Of a stretch of DNA of 64,000 nt, positions 37,561 to 49,711 are shown piece by piece. Positions within the stretch are counted from its first letter, which is position 1. Every line of letters begins with the position of its first letter. The DNA comes from Clusia tigrina (taxonomy: Eukaryota; Arthropoda; Insecta; Diptera; Clusiidae). Below the pieces are notes generated by a model, which worked only from the letters and a program-made list of their open reading frames with translations, ran no database searches and was not told the DNA's origin. Location: the NCBI GenBank assembly GCA_920105625.2, contig OV050033.1:89654280-89718279 (forward strand). Reading direction: 5' to 3'. A program made the position numbers and the translations under genes.

Positions 37561-39911
37561 TCCTACAGCTACCAAAGTTTGCAACATACAAATGCTTGTA
37601 ACTTTTTACTGGAGCGTCATAAAACCTTGAACTTTTGTAACAATAAAGTACTCGAGCCTCTTGTCAATTTAAGCTATCGCTCAAAGCTATGCTACCCTTG
37701 AGTCCCAAATCAAACACTGATAAAACTTCAAATGGCCCTAACTTCTATACGGTACGTCCTACACCTATCAAAGTTTGCAACATACAAATGCTTGTAACTT
37801 TTTACTGTAGCGTCATAAACCCTTGAAATTTTGTAACAATAAAGTACTAGAGCCTCTTGTCAATTTAAGCTATCGCTCAAAGCTATGCTACCCTTGAGCC
37901 ACAAATCAAATACTGATAAAACTTCAAATGGCCGTAACTTCTATACGGTACATCCTACACCTATCAAAGTTTGCAACATACAAATGCTTGTAACTTTTTA
38001 CTGGAGCGTAATAAAACCTTAAAATTTTGTAACAATAAAGTACTCGAGCCCATTGTCAATTTAAGCTATCGCTAAAAGCAATGCTACCCTTGATAACCAA
38101 ATCAAACACTGATAAAACTTCAAATGGCCCTCACTTCTGTACGGTACGTCCTACACCTATCAAAGTTTGCAACATACAAATGCTTGTAACATTTTACTGG
38201 AGCGTCATAGAACCTTGAAATTTTGTAACAATAAAGTACTCGAACCTCCTGTCAATTTAAGCTATCGCTCAATGCTATGCTACCCTTGAGTCCCAAAACA
38301 AACACTGGTAAAACTTCAAATGGCCCTAACTTCTATACGGTACGTCCTACACCTATCAAAGTTTGCAACATACAAATGCTTGTAACTTTTTACTGGAGCG
38401 TCATAAAACCTTGAAATTTTGTGATAATAAAGTACTCGAGCCTCTTGTCAATTTAAGCTTTCACTCAAAGCTATGCTACCCTTGAGTCCCAAATCTAACA
38501 CTGATAAAACTTCAAATGGCTCTAACTTCTATACGGTACGACCTACACCTATCAAAGTTTGCAACATACAAATGCTTGTAACTTTTTACTGGAGCGTCAT
38601 AAAACCTTGAAATTTTGTAACAATAAAGTCCTCGAAACGCTTGTCATTTTAAGCTATCGCGCAAAGCTATGCTACCCTTGAGTCCCAAATCAAACACTGA
38701 TAAAACTTCAAATGGCCGTAACTTCTATACGGTACGTCCTACACCTATCAAAGTTTGCAACATACAAATGCTTGTAACTTTTTACTGGAGCGTCATAAAA
38801 CCTTGAAATTTTGTAACAATAAAGTACTCGAGCCTCTTGTCAATTTAAGCTATCGCTCAAAGTTATGCTACCCTTGAGTCCCAAATCAAACACTGATAAA
38901 ACTTCAAATGGCCCTAACTTCTATACGGTACGTCCTACACCTATCAAAGTTTGCAACATACTAATGCTTGTAAATTTTTACTGGAGCGTCATAAAACCTT
39001 CAAATTTTGTAACAATAAAGTACTCGAGCCTCTTGTCAATTTAAGCTATCGCTCAAAGCTATGCTACCCTTGAGTCCCAAATCAAACACTGATACAACTT
39101 CAAATGGCCCTAACTTCTATACGGTACGTCCAACACCTATCAAAGTTTGCAACATACAAATGCTTGTAAATTTTACTGGAGCGTCATAAAACCTTGAAAT
39201 TTTGTAACAATAAACTCCTCGAACCTCTTGTCATTTTAAGCTATCGCGCAAAGCTATGCCACCCTTGAGTCCCAAACCAAACACTGATAAAACTTGAAAT
39301 GGCCCTAACTTCTATACGGTACGTCCTACACCTATCAAAGTTTGCAACATACAAATGCTTGTAACTTTTTACTGGAGCGTCATAAAACCTTGAAATTTTG
39401 TAACAATAAAGTACTCGAGCCTCTTGTCAATTTAAGCTATCGCTCAAAGCTATGCTACCATTGAGTCCCAAATCAATCACTGATAAAACTTCAAATGGCC
39501 GTAACTTCTATACGGTACGTCCTACACCTATCAAAGATTGCAACATACAAATGCTTGTAACTTTTTACTGGAGCGTCATAAAACCTTGATATTTTGTAAC
39601 AATAAAGTACTCGAGCCTCTTGTCAATTTAAGCTATCGCTCAAAGTTATGCTACCCTTGAGTCCCAAATCAAACACTGATAAAACTTCAAATGGCCCTAA
39701 TTTATTTACGGTACGTCCAACACCTATCAAAGTTTGCAACATACAAATGTTTGTATCTTTTTTCTGTAGCGCCATAAAACCTTGATATTTTGTAACAATA
39801 AAGTACTCGAGCCTCTTGTCAATTTAAGCTATCGCTCAAAGCTATGCGACCCTTGAGTCCCAAATCAAACACTGATAAAACTTCAAATGGCCCTAACTTC
39901 TATACGGTACG
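37561..39911. repeat. H higher-order repeat, 12-monomer copy (2351 bp)
   Basis: Monomers h1-h12 in order: h1 ACAGCTA start and CCTTGAACTTTTG; h2 CTGTAGCG, AAACCC and ACTAGAGCC; h3 GCGTAATAAAACC and AAAAGCAATG; h4 CATAGAACC and ACTGGTAAAAC; h5 GCTTTCACTC; h6 GAAACGCTTG; h8 CATACTAATG; h9 GTCCAACACC with a one-base-shorter T run; h10 CTACCATTGAG; h11 AAAGATTGC; h12 GTATCTTTTTTC. It lacks the h13 and h14 seen in the copy at 42852. The GAAACGCTTG marker is 5291 bp from its counterpart at 43922, which is 27 monomers minus one. Confidence 0.86.
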
Positions 39912-41675
39912 TCCTACAGCTATCAAAGTTTGCAACATACAAATGCTTGTAACTTTTTACTGGAGCGTCATAAAACCTTGAAATTTTGTAACAATAAAGT
40001 ACTCGAGCCTCTTGTCAATTTAAGTTATCGCTCAAAGCTATGCTACCCTTGAGTCCCAAATCAAACACTGATAAAACTTCAAATGGCCCTAACTTCTATA
40101 CGGTACGTTCTACACCTATCAAAGTTTGCAACATACAAATGCTTGTAACTTTTTACTGTAGCGTCATAATCCCTTGAAATTTTGTAACAATAAAGTACTC
40201 GAGCCTCTTGTCAATTTAAGCTATCGCTCAAAGTTATGCTACCCTTGAGCCCCAAATCAAATACTGATAAAATTTCAAATGGCCGTAACTTCTATACGGT
40301 ACATCCTACACCTATCAAAGTTTGCAACATACAAATGCTTGTAACTTTTTACTGGAGCGTAATAAAACCTTGAAATTGTGTAACAATAAAGTACTCGAGC
40401 CCCTTGTCAATTTAAGCTATCGCTAAAAGCTATGCTACCCTTGAGTTCCAAATCAAACACTGATAAAACTTCAAATGGCCATAACTTCTGTACGGTACGT
40501 CCTACACCTATCAAAGTTTGCAACATACAAATGCTTGTAACATTTTACTGGAGCGTCATAAAACCTTGAAAGTTTGTAACAATAAAGTACTCGAGCCTCC
40601 TGTCAATTTAAGCTATCGCTCAAAGCTATGCTACCCTTGAGTCCCAAAACAAACACTGATAAAACTTCAAATGGCCCTAACTTCTATACGGTACGTCCTA
40701 CACCTATCAAAGTTTGCAACATACAAATGCTTGTAACTTTTTACTGGAGCGTCATAAAACCTTGAAATTTTGTAACAATAAAGTACTCGAGCCTCTTGTC
40801 AATTTAAGTTATCGCTCAAAGCTATGCTACCCTTGAGTCCCAAATCAAACACTGATAAAACTTCAAATGGCCCTAACTTCTATACGGTACGTCCTACACC
40901 TCTCAAAATTTGCAACATAAAAATGCTTGTAACTTTTTACTGGAGCGTCATAAAACCTTAAAATTTTGTAATTATAAAGTACTCGAGCCTCTTGTCAATT
41001 TAAGCTATCGCTCAAAGCTATGCTACCCTTGACTCCCAAATCAAACACTGATAAAACTTCAAATGGCCTTAACTTCTTTACGGTACGTCATACACCTATC
41101 AAAGTTTGCAACATACAAATGCTTGTAACTTTTTACTGTAGCATCATAAAACCTTGAAATTTTGTAACAATAAACTACTCGAGCCTCTTGTCAATTTAAG
41201 CTATCGCTCAAAGCTATGCTACCCTTTAGCCCCAAATCAAATACTGATAAAACTTCAAATGGCCCTGACTTCTATACGGTACATCCTACACCTATAAAAG
41301 TTTGCAACATACAAATGCTTGTAACTTTTTACTGGAGCGTCATAAAACCTTGAAATTTTTTAACAATAAAGTACTCGAGCCTCTTGTCAATTTAAGCTAT
41401 CGCTCAAAGCTATGCTACCCTTGAGTCCCAAATCAAACACTGATAAAACTTCAAATGGCCCTAACTTCTATACGGTACATCCTACACCTATCAAAGTTTG
41501 CAAAATACAAACGCTTGTAACTTTTTACTGGAGCGTCATAAAACCTTGAAATTTTGTAACAATAAAGTCCTCGAGGCTCTTGTCAATTTAATCTATCACA
41601 GAAAACTATGCTACCCTTGAGTCCCTAATCAAACACTGATAAAACTTCAAATGGCCCTAACTTCTATACGGTACG
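39912..41675. repeat. P block (9 monomers)
   Basis: Distinct monomer series before an H unit: 40108 TTCTACACC start and CATAATCCC; 40304 AAATTGTGTAAC; 40500 GAAAGTTTGTAAC and CCTCCTGTC; 40892 CTCTCAAAATTTGC and GTAATTATAAAG; 41088 CCTTTAGCCCC; 41284 CCTATAAAAG; 41480 GCAAAATACAAACGC ending with ATCTATCACAG. From 40108 it is repeated at 49712, a distance of 9604 bp (49 monomers). Confidence 0.85.
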
Positions 41676-42851
41676 TCCTACAGCTATCAAAGTTTGCAAC
41701 ATACAAATGCTTGTAACTTTTTACTGGAGCGTCATAAAACCTTGAACTTTTGTAACAATAAAGTACTCGAGCCTCTTGTCAATTTAAGCTATCGCTCAAA
41801 GCTATGCTACCCTTGAGTCCCAAATCAAACACTGATAAAACTTCAAATGGCCCTAACTTCTATACGGTACGTCCTACACCTATCAAAGTTTGCAACATAC
41901 AAATGCTTGTAACTTTTTACTGTAGCGTCATAAACCCTTGAAATTTTGTAACAATAAAGTACTAGAGCCTCTTGTCAATTTAAGCTATCGCTCAAAGCTA
42001 TGCTACCCTTGAGCCCCAAATCAAATACTGATAAAACTTAAAATGGCCGTAACTTCTATACGGTACATCCTACACCTATCAAAGTTTGCAACATACAAAT
42101 ACTTGTAACTTTTTACTGGAGCGTAATAAAACCTTAAAATTTTGTAACAATAAAGTACTCGAGCCCCTTGTCAATTTAAGCTATCGCTAAAAGCAATGCT
42201 ACCCTTGAGTTCCAAATCAAACACTGATAAAACTTCAAATGGCCCTAACTTCTGTACGGTACGTCCTACACCTATCAAAGTTTGCAACATACAAATGCTT
42301 GTAACATTTTACTGGAGCGTCATAGAACCTTGAAATTTTGTAACAATAAAGTACTCGAGCCTCCTGTCAATTTAAGCTATCGCTCAATGCTATGCTACCC
42401 TTGAGTCCCAAAACAAACACTGGTAAAACTTCAAATGGCCCTAACTTCTATACGGTACGTCCTACACCTATCAAAGTTTGCAACATACAAATGCTTGTAA
42501 CTTTTTACTGGAGCGTCATAAAACCTTGAAATTTTGTAACAATAAAGTACTCGAGCCTCTTGTCAATTTAAGCTTTCACTCAAAGCTATGCTACCCTTGA
42601 GTCCCAAATCTAACACTGATAAAACTTCAAATGGCTCTAACTTCTATACGGTACGACCTACACCTATCAAAGTTTGCAACATACAAATGCTTGTAACTTT
42701 TTACTGGAGCGTCATAAAACCTTGAAATTTTGTAACATTAAAGTCCTCGAGGCTCTTGTCAATTTAATCTATCACAGAAAACTATGCTACCCTTGAGTCC
42801 CTAATCAAACACTGATAAAACTTCAAATGGCCCTAACTTCTATACGGTACG
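41676..42851. repeat. H higher-order repeat, 6-monomer copy (1176 bp)
   Basis: h1-h5 followed directly by a monomer (42656-42851) that starts like h6/h14 (GACCTACACC) and ends as h14 (CGAGGCTCTTG, ATCTATCACAG, CCCTAATC). h6-h13 are absent. The ATCTATCACAG marker at 41591 and 42767 is exactly 1176 bp apart. Known satellite behaviour suggests loss of eight monomers by unequal exchange between h6 and h14, which share the same start. Confidence 0.86.
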
Positions 42852-45595
42852 TCCTACAGCTATCAAAGTTTGCAACATACAAATGCTTGTAACTTTTTAC
42901 TGGAGCGTCATAAGACCTTGAACTTTTGTAACAATAAAGTACTCGAGCCTCTTGTCAATTTAAGCTATCGCTCAAAGCTATGCTACCCTTGAGTCCCAAA
43001 TCAAACACTGATAAAACTTCAAATGGCCCTAACTTCTATACGGTACGTCCTACACCTATCAAAGTTTGCAACATACAAATGCTTGTAACTTTTTACTGTA
43101 GCGTCATAAACCCTTGAAATTTTGTAACAATAAAGTACTAGAGCCTCTTGTCAATTTAAGCTATCGCTCAAAGCTATGCTACCCTTGAGCCACAAATCAA
43201 ATACTGATAAAACTTCAAATGGCCGTAACTTCTATACGGTACATCCTACACCTATCAAAGTTTGCAACATACAAATGCTTGTAACTTTTTACTGGAGCGT
43301 AATAAAACCTTAAAATTTTGTAACAATAAAGTACTCGAGCCCCTTGTCAATTTAAGCTATCGCTAAAAGCAATGCTACCCTTGAGTTCCAAATCAAACAC
43401 TGATCAAACTTCAAATGGCCCTCACTTCTGTACGGTACGTCCTACACCTATCAAAGTTTGCAACATACAAATGCTTGTAACATTTTACTGGAGCGTCATA
43501 GAACCTTGAAATTTTGTAACAATAAAGTACTCGAACCTCCTGTCAATTTAAGCTATCGCTCAATGCTATGCTACCCTTGAGTCCCAAAACAAACACTGGT
43601 AAAACTTCAAATGGCCCTAACTTCTATACGGTACGTCCTACACCTATCAAAGTTTGCAACATACAAATGCTTGTAACTTTTTACTGGAGCGTCATAAAAC
43701 CTTGAAATTTTGTAACAATAAAGTACTCGAGCCTCTTGTCAATTTAAGCTTTCACTCAAAGCTATGCTACCCTTGAGTCCCAAATCTAACACTGATAAAA
43801 CTTCAAATGGCTCTAACTTCTATACGGTACGACCTACACCTATCAAAGTTTGCAACATACAAATGCTTGTAACTTTTTACTGGAGCGTCATAAAACCTTG
43901 AAATTTTGTAACAATAAAGTCCTCGAAACGCTTGTCATTTTAAGCTATCGCGCAAAGCTATGCTACCCTTGAGTCCCAAATCAAACACTGATAAAACTTC
44001 AAATGGCCGTAACTTCTATACGGTACGTCCTACACCTATCAAAGTTTGCAACATACAAATGCTTGTAACTTTTTACTGGAGCGTCATAAAACCTTGAAAT
44101 TTTGTAACAATAAAGTACTCGAGCCTCTTGTCAATTTAAGCTATCGCTCAAAGTTATGCTACCATTGAGTCCCAAATCAAACACTGATAAAACTTCAAAT
44201 GGCCCTAACTTCTATACGGTACGTCCTACACCTTTCAAAGTTTGCAACATACTAATGCTTGTAACTTTTTACTGGAGCGTCATAAAACCTTGAAATTTTG
44301 TAACAATAAAGTACTCGAGCCTCTTGTCAATTTAAGCTATCGCTCAAAGCTATGCTACCCTTGAGTCCCAAATCAAACACTGATAAAACTTCAAATGGCC
44401 CTAACTTCTATACGGTACGTCCAACACCTATCAAAGTTTGCAACATACAAATGCTTGTAAATTTTACTGGAGCGTCATAAAACCTTGAAATTTTGTAACA
44501 ATAAACTCCTCGAACCTCTTGTCATTTTAAGCTATCGCGAAAAAGCTATGCCACCCTTGAGTCCCAAACCAAACACTGATAAAACTTGAAATGGCCCTAA
44601 CTTCTATACGGTACGTCCTACACCTATCAAAGTTTGCAACATACAAATGCTTGTAACTTTTTACTGGAGCGTCATAAAACCTTGAAATTTTGTAACAATA
44701 AAGTACTCGAGCCTCTTGTCAATTTAAGCTATCGCTCAAAGCTATGCTACCATTGAGTCCCAAATCAATCACTGATAAAACTTCAAATGGCCGTAACTTC
44801 TATACGGTACGTCCTACACCTATCAAAGATTGCAACATACAAATGCTTGTAACTTTTTACTGGAGCGTCATAAAACCTTGATATTTTGTAACAATAAAGT
44901 ACTCGAGCCTCTTGTCAATTTAAGCTATCGCTCAAAGTTATGCTACCCTTGAGTCCCAAATCAAACACTGATAAAACTTCAAATGGCCCTAATTTCTTTA
45001 CGGTACGTCCTACACCTATCAAAGTTTGCAACATACAAATGCTTGTATCTTTTTTCTGTAGCGTCATAAAACCTTGATATTTTGTAACAATAAAGTACTC
45101 GAGCCTCTTGTCAATTTAAGCTATCGCTCAAAGTTATGCTACCCTTGAGTCCCAAATCTAACACTGATAAAACTTCAAATGGCCCTAATTTCTTTACGGT
45201 ACCTCCTACACCTATCAAAGTTTGCAACATACAAATGCTTGTATCTTTTTACTGGAGCGTCATAAAACCTTGAAATTTTGTAACAATAAAGTACTCGAGC
45301 CTCTTGTCTATTTAAGCTTTCACTCAAAGCTATGCTACCCTTGAGTCCCAAATCTAACACTGATAAAACTTCAAATGGCTCTAACTTCTATACGGTACGA
45401 CCTACACCTATCAAAGTTTGCAACATACAAATGCTTGTAACTTTTTACTGGAGCGTCATAAAACCTTGAAATTTTGTAACAATAAAGTCCTCGAGGCTCT
45501 TGTCAATTTAATCTATCACAGAAAACTATGCTACCCTTGAGTCCCTAATCAAACACTGATAAAACTTCAAATGGCCCTAACTTCTATACGGTACG
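42852..45595. repeat. H higher-order repeat, 14-monomer copy (2744 bp)
   Basis: The most complete H unit, h1-h14, with starts every 196 bp from 42852 to 45400. h9 (44420-44615) has both a one-base loss in the T run and a one-base gain (GCGAAAAAGC), so its length stays 196. h13 (45204) begins with GGTACCTCC across the junction, creating a KpnI site, and has CTTGTCTATTT. h14 ends with ATCTATCACAG and CCCTAATC before the next ACAGCTA start. Confidence 0.9.
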
Positions 45596-48143
45596 TCCTA
45601 CAGCTATCAAAGTTTGCAACATACAAATGCTTGTAACTTTTTACTGGAGCGTCATAAAACCTTGAACTTTTGTAACAATAAAGTACTCGAGCCTCTTGTC
45701 AATTTAAGCTATCGCTCAAAGCTATGCTACCCTTGAGCCACAAATCAAATACTGATAAAACTTCAAATGGCCGTAACTTCTATACGGTACATCCTACACC
45801 TATCAAAGTTTGCAACATACAAATGCTTGTAACTTTTTACTGGAGCGTAATAAAACCTTAAAATTTTGTAACAATAAAGTACTCGAGCCCCTTGTCAATT
45901 TAAGCTATCGCTAAAAGCAATGCTACCCTTGAGTTCCAAATCAAACACTGATAAAACTTCAAATGGCCCTAACTTATATACGGTACGTCCTACACCTATC
46001 AAAGTTTGCAACATACAAATGCTTGTAACTTTTTACTGTAGCGTCATAAACCCTTGAAATTTTGTAACAATAAAGTACTAGAGCCTCTTGTCAATTTAAG
46101 CTATCGCTCAAAGCTATGCTACCCTTGAGCCACAAATCAAATACTGATAAAACTTCAAATGGCCGTAACTTCTATACGGTACATCCTACACCTATCAAAG
46201 TTTGCAACATACAAATGCTTGTAACTTTTTACTGGAGCGTAATAAAACCTTAAAATTTTGTAACAATAAAGTACTCGAGCCCCTTGTCAATTTAAGCTAT
46301 CGCTAAAAGCAATGCTACCCTTGAGTTCCAAATCAAACACTGATAAAACTTCAAATGGCCCTCACTTCTGTACGGTACGTCCTACACCTATCAAAGTTTG
46401 CAACATACAAATGCTTGTAACATTTTACTGGAGCGTCATAGAACCTTGAAATTTTGTAACAATAAAGTACTCGAACCTCCTGTCAATTTAAGCTATCGCT
46501 CAATGCTATGCTACCCTTGAGTCCCAAAACAAACACTGGTAAAACTTCAAATGGCCCTAACTTCTATACGGTACGTCCTACACCTATCAAAGTTTGCAAC
46601 ATACAAATGCTTGTAACTTTTTACTGGAGCGTCATAAAACCTTGAAATTTTGTAACAATAAAGTACTCGAGCCTCTTGTCAATTTAAGCTTTCACTCAAA
46701 GCTATGCTACCCTTGAGTCCCAAATCTAACACTGATAAAACTTCAAATGGCTCTAACTTCTATACGGTACGACCTACACCTATCAAAGTTTGCAACATAC
46801 AAATGCTTGTAACTTTTTACTGGAGCGTCATAAAACCTTGAAATTTTGTAACAACAAAGTCCTCGAAACGCTTGTCATTTTAAGCTATCGCGCAAAGCTA
46901 TGCTACCCTTGAGTCCCAAATCAAACACTGATAAAACTTCAAATGGCCGTAACTTCTATACGGTACGTCCTACACCTATCAAAGTTTGCAACATACAAAT
47001 GCTTGTAACTTTTTACTGGAGCGTCATAAAACCTTGAAATTTTGTAACAATAAAGTACTCGAGCCTCTTGTCAATTTAAGCTATCGCTCAAAGTTATGCT
47101 ACCCTTGAGTCCCAAATCAAACACTGATAAAACTTCAAATGGCCCTAACTTCTATACGGTACGTCCTACACCTTTCAAAGTTTGCAACATACTAATGCTT
47201 GTAACTTTTTACTGGAGCGTCATAAAACCTTGAAATTTTGTAACAATAAAGTACTCGAGCCTCTTGTCAATTTAAGCTATCGCTCAAAGCTATGCTACCC
47301 TTGAGTCCCAAATCAAACACTGATAAAACTTCAAATGGCCCTAACTTCTATACGGTAAGTCCAACACCTATCAAAGTTTGCAACATACAAATGCTTGTAA
47401 ATTTTACTGGAGCGTCATAAAACCTTGAAATTTTGTAACAATAAACTCCTCGAACCTCTTGTCATTTTAAGCTATCGCGAAAAAGCTATGCCACCCTTGA
47501 GTCCCAAACCAAACACTGATAAAACTTGAAATGGCCCTAACTTCTATACGGTACGTCCTACACCTATCAAAGTTTGCAACATACAAATGCTTGTAACTTT
47601 TTACTGGAGCGTCATAAAACCTTGAAATTTTGTAACAATAAAGTACTCGAGCCTCTTGTCAATTTAAGCTATCGCTCAAAGCTATGCTACCATTGAGTCC
47701 CAAATCAATCACTGATAAAACTTCAAATGGCCGTAACTTCTATACGGTACGTCCTACACCTATCAAAGATAGCAACATACAAATGCTTGTAACTTTTTAC
47801 TGGAGCGTCATAAAACCTTGATATTTTGTAACAATAAAGTACTCGAGCCTCTTGTCAATTTAAGCTATCGCTCAAAGTTATGCTACCCTTGAGTCCCAAA
47901 TCAAACACTGATAAAACTTCAAATGGCCCTAATTTCTTTACGGTACGTCCTACACCTATCAAAGTTTGCAACATACAAATGCTTGTATCTTTTTTCTGTA
48001 GCGTCATAAAACCTTGATATTTTGTAACAATAAAGTACTCGAGCCTCTTGTCAATTTAAGCTATCGCTCAAAGTTATGCTACCCTTGAGTCCCAAATCAA
48101 ACACTGATAAAACTTCAAATGGCCCTAACTTCTATACGGTACG
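45596..48143. repeat. H higher-order repeat, rearranged copy
   Basis: Thirteen monomers. The first (45596-45791) starts as h1 and ends as h2 (GAGCCAC, GGCCGTAAC). An h3-like monomer (45792), a full h2 (45988) and a second h3 (46184) follow, so the h2-h3 pair occurs twice. From 46184 the order h3-h12 matches the previous copy at +2940 bp; GAAACGCTTG at 43922 and 46862 and GCGAAAAAGC at 44537 and 47477 both give 15 monomers. h13 and h14 are missing. Confidence 0.87.
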
Positions 48144-48927
48144 TCCAACACCTATCAAAGTTTGCAACATACAAATGCTTGTAAATTTTACTGGAGCGTC
48201 ATAAAACCTTGAAATTTTGTAACAATAAACTCCTCGAACCTCTTGTCATTTTAAGCTATCGCGAAAAAGCTATGCCACCCTTGAGTCCCAAACCAAACAC
48301 TGATAAAACTTGAAATGGCCCTAACTTCTATACGGTACGTCCTACACCTATCAAAGTTTGCAACATACAAATGCTTGTAACTTTTTACTGGAGCGTCATA
48401 AAACCTTGAAATTTTGTAACAATAAAGTACTCGAGCCTCTTGTCAATTTAAGCTATCGCTCAAAGCTATGCTACCATTGAGTCCCAAATCAATCACTGAT
48501 AAAACTTCAAATGGCCGTAACTTCTATACGGTACGTCCTACACCTATCAAAGATTGCAACATACAAATGCTTGTAACTTTTTACTGGAGCGTCATAAAAC
48601 CTTGATATTTTGTAACAATAAAGTACTCGAGCCTCTTGTCAATTTAAGCTATCGCTCAAAGTTATGCTACCCTTGAGTCCCAAATCAAACACTGATAAAA
48701 CTTCAAATGGCCCTAATTTCTTTACGGTACGTCCTACACCTATCAAAGTTTGCAACATACAAATGCTTGTATCTTTTTTCTGTAGCGCCATAAAACCTTG
48801 ATATTTTGTAACAATAAAGTACTCGAGCCTCTTGTCAATTTAAGCTATCGCTCAAAGCTATGCTATCCTTGAGCCCCAAATCAAATACTGATAAAACTTC
48901 AAATGGCCCTAACTTCTATACGGTACA
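47360..48927. repeat. Four-monomer tandem duplication (h9-h12, 784 bp)
   Basis: h9-h12 at 47360-48143 is immediately repeated at 48144-48927. The GCGAAAAAGC insertion and the T-run loss occur in both copies at 784 bp spacing. The last monomer (48732-48927) starts as h12 (GTATCTTTTTTC, TAGCGCC) and ends with CTATCCTTGAGCCCC, a hybrid leading into the next segment. Confidence 0.9.
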
Positions 48928-49711
48928 TCCTACACCTATCAAAGTTTGCAACATACAAATGCTTGTAACTTTTTACTGGAGCGTCATAAATCCTTGAAAT
49001 TTTGTAACAATAAAGTACTCGAGCCTCTTGTCAATTTAAGCTATCGCTAAAAGCTATGCTACCCTTGAGTTCCAAATCAATCACTAATAAAACTTCAAAT
49101 GGCCCTAACTTCTATACGGTACGTTCTACACCTATCAAAGTTTGCAACATACAAATGCTTGTAACTTTTTACTGGAGCGTCATAAAACCTTGAAATTTTG
49201 TAACAATAAAGTACTCGAGCCTCTTGTCAATTTAAGCTATCGCTCAAAGCTATGCGACCCTTGAGTCCCAAATCAAACACTGATAAAACTTCAAATGGCC
49301 CTAACTTCTATACGGTACGTCCTACAGCTATCAAAGTTTGCAACATACAAATGCTTGTAACTTTTTACTGGAGCGTCATAAAACCTTGATATTTTGTAAC
49401 AATAAAGTACTCGAGCCTCTTGTCAATTTAAGCTATCGCTCAAAGCTATGCTATCCTTGAGCCCCAAATCAAATACTGATAAAACTTCAAATGGCCCTAA
49501 CTTCTATACGGTACATCCTACACCTATCAAAGTTTGCAACATACAAATGCTTGTAACTTTTTACTGGAGCGTCATAAATCCTTGAAATTTTGTAACAATA
49601 AAGTACTCGAGCCTCTTGTCAATTTAAGCTATCGCTCAAAGCTATGCTACCCTTGAGTCCCAAATCAAACACTGATAAAACTTCAAATGGCCCTAACTTC
49701 TATACAGTACG
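48928..49711. repeat. Three-monomer duplicated segment
   Basis: Four monomers between the H and P copies. The GCTATCCTTGAG junction and the following TACATCC/CATAAATCC monomer occur at about 48861 and again at about 49449, 588 bp apart (three monomers). The monomers with AATCAATCACTAAT and TTCTACACC resemble those in 393-1372 at the start of the window. Confidence 0.8.
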
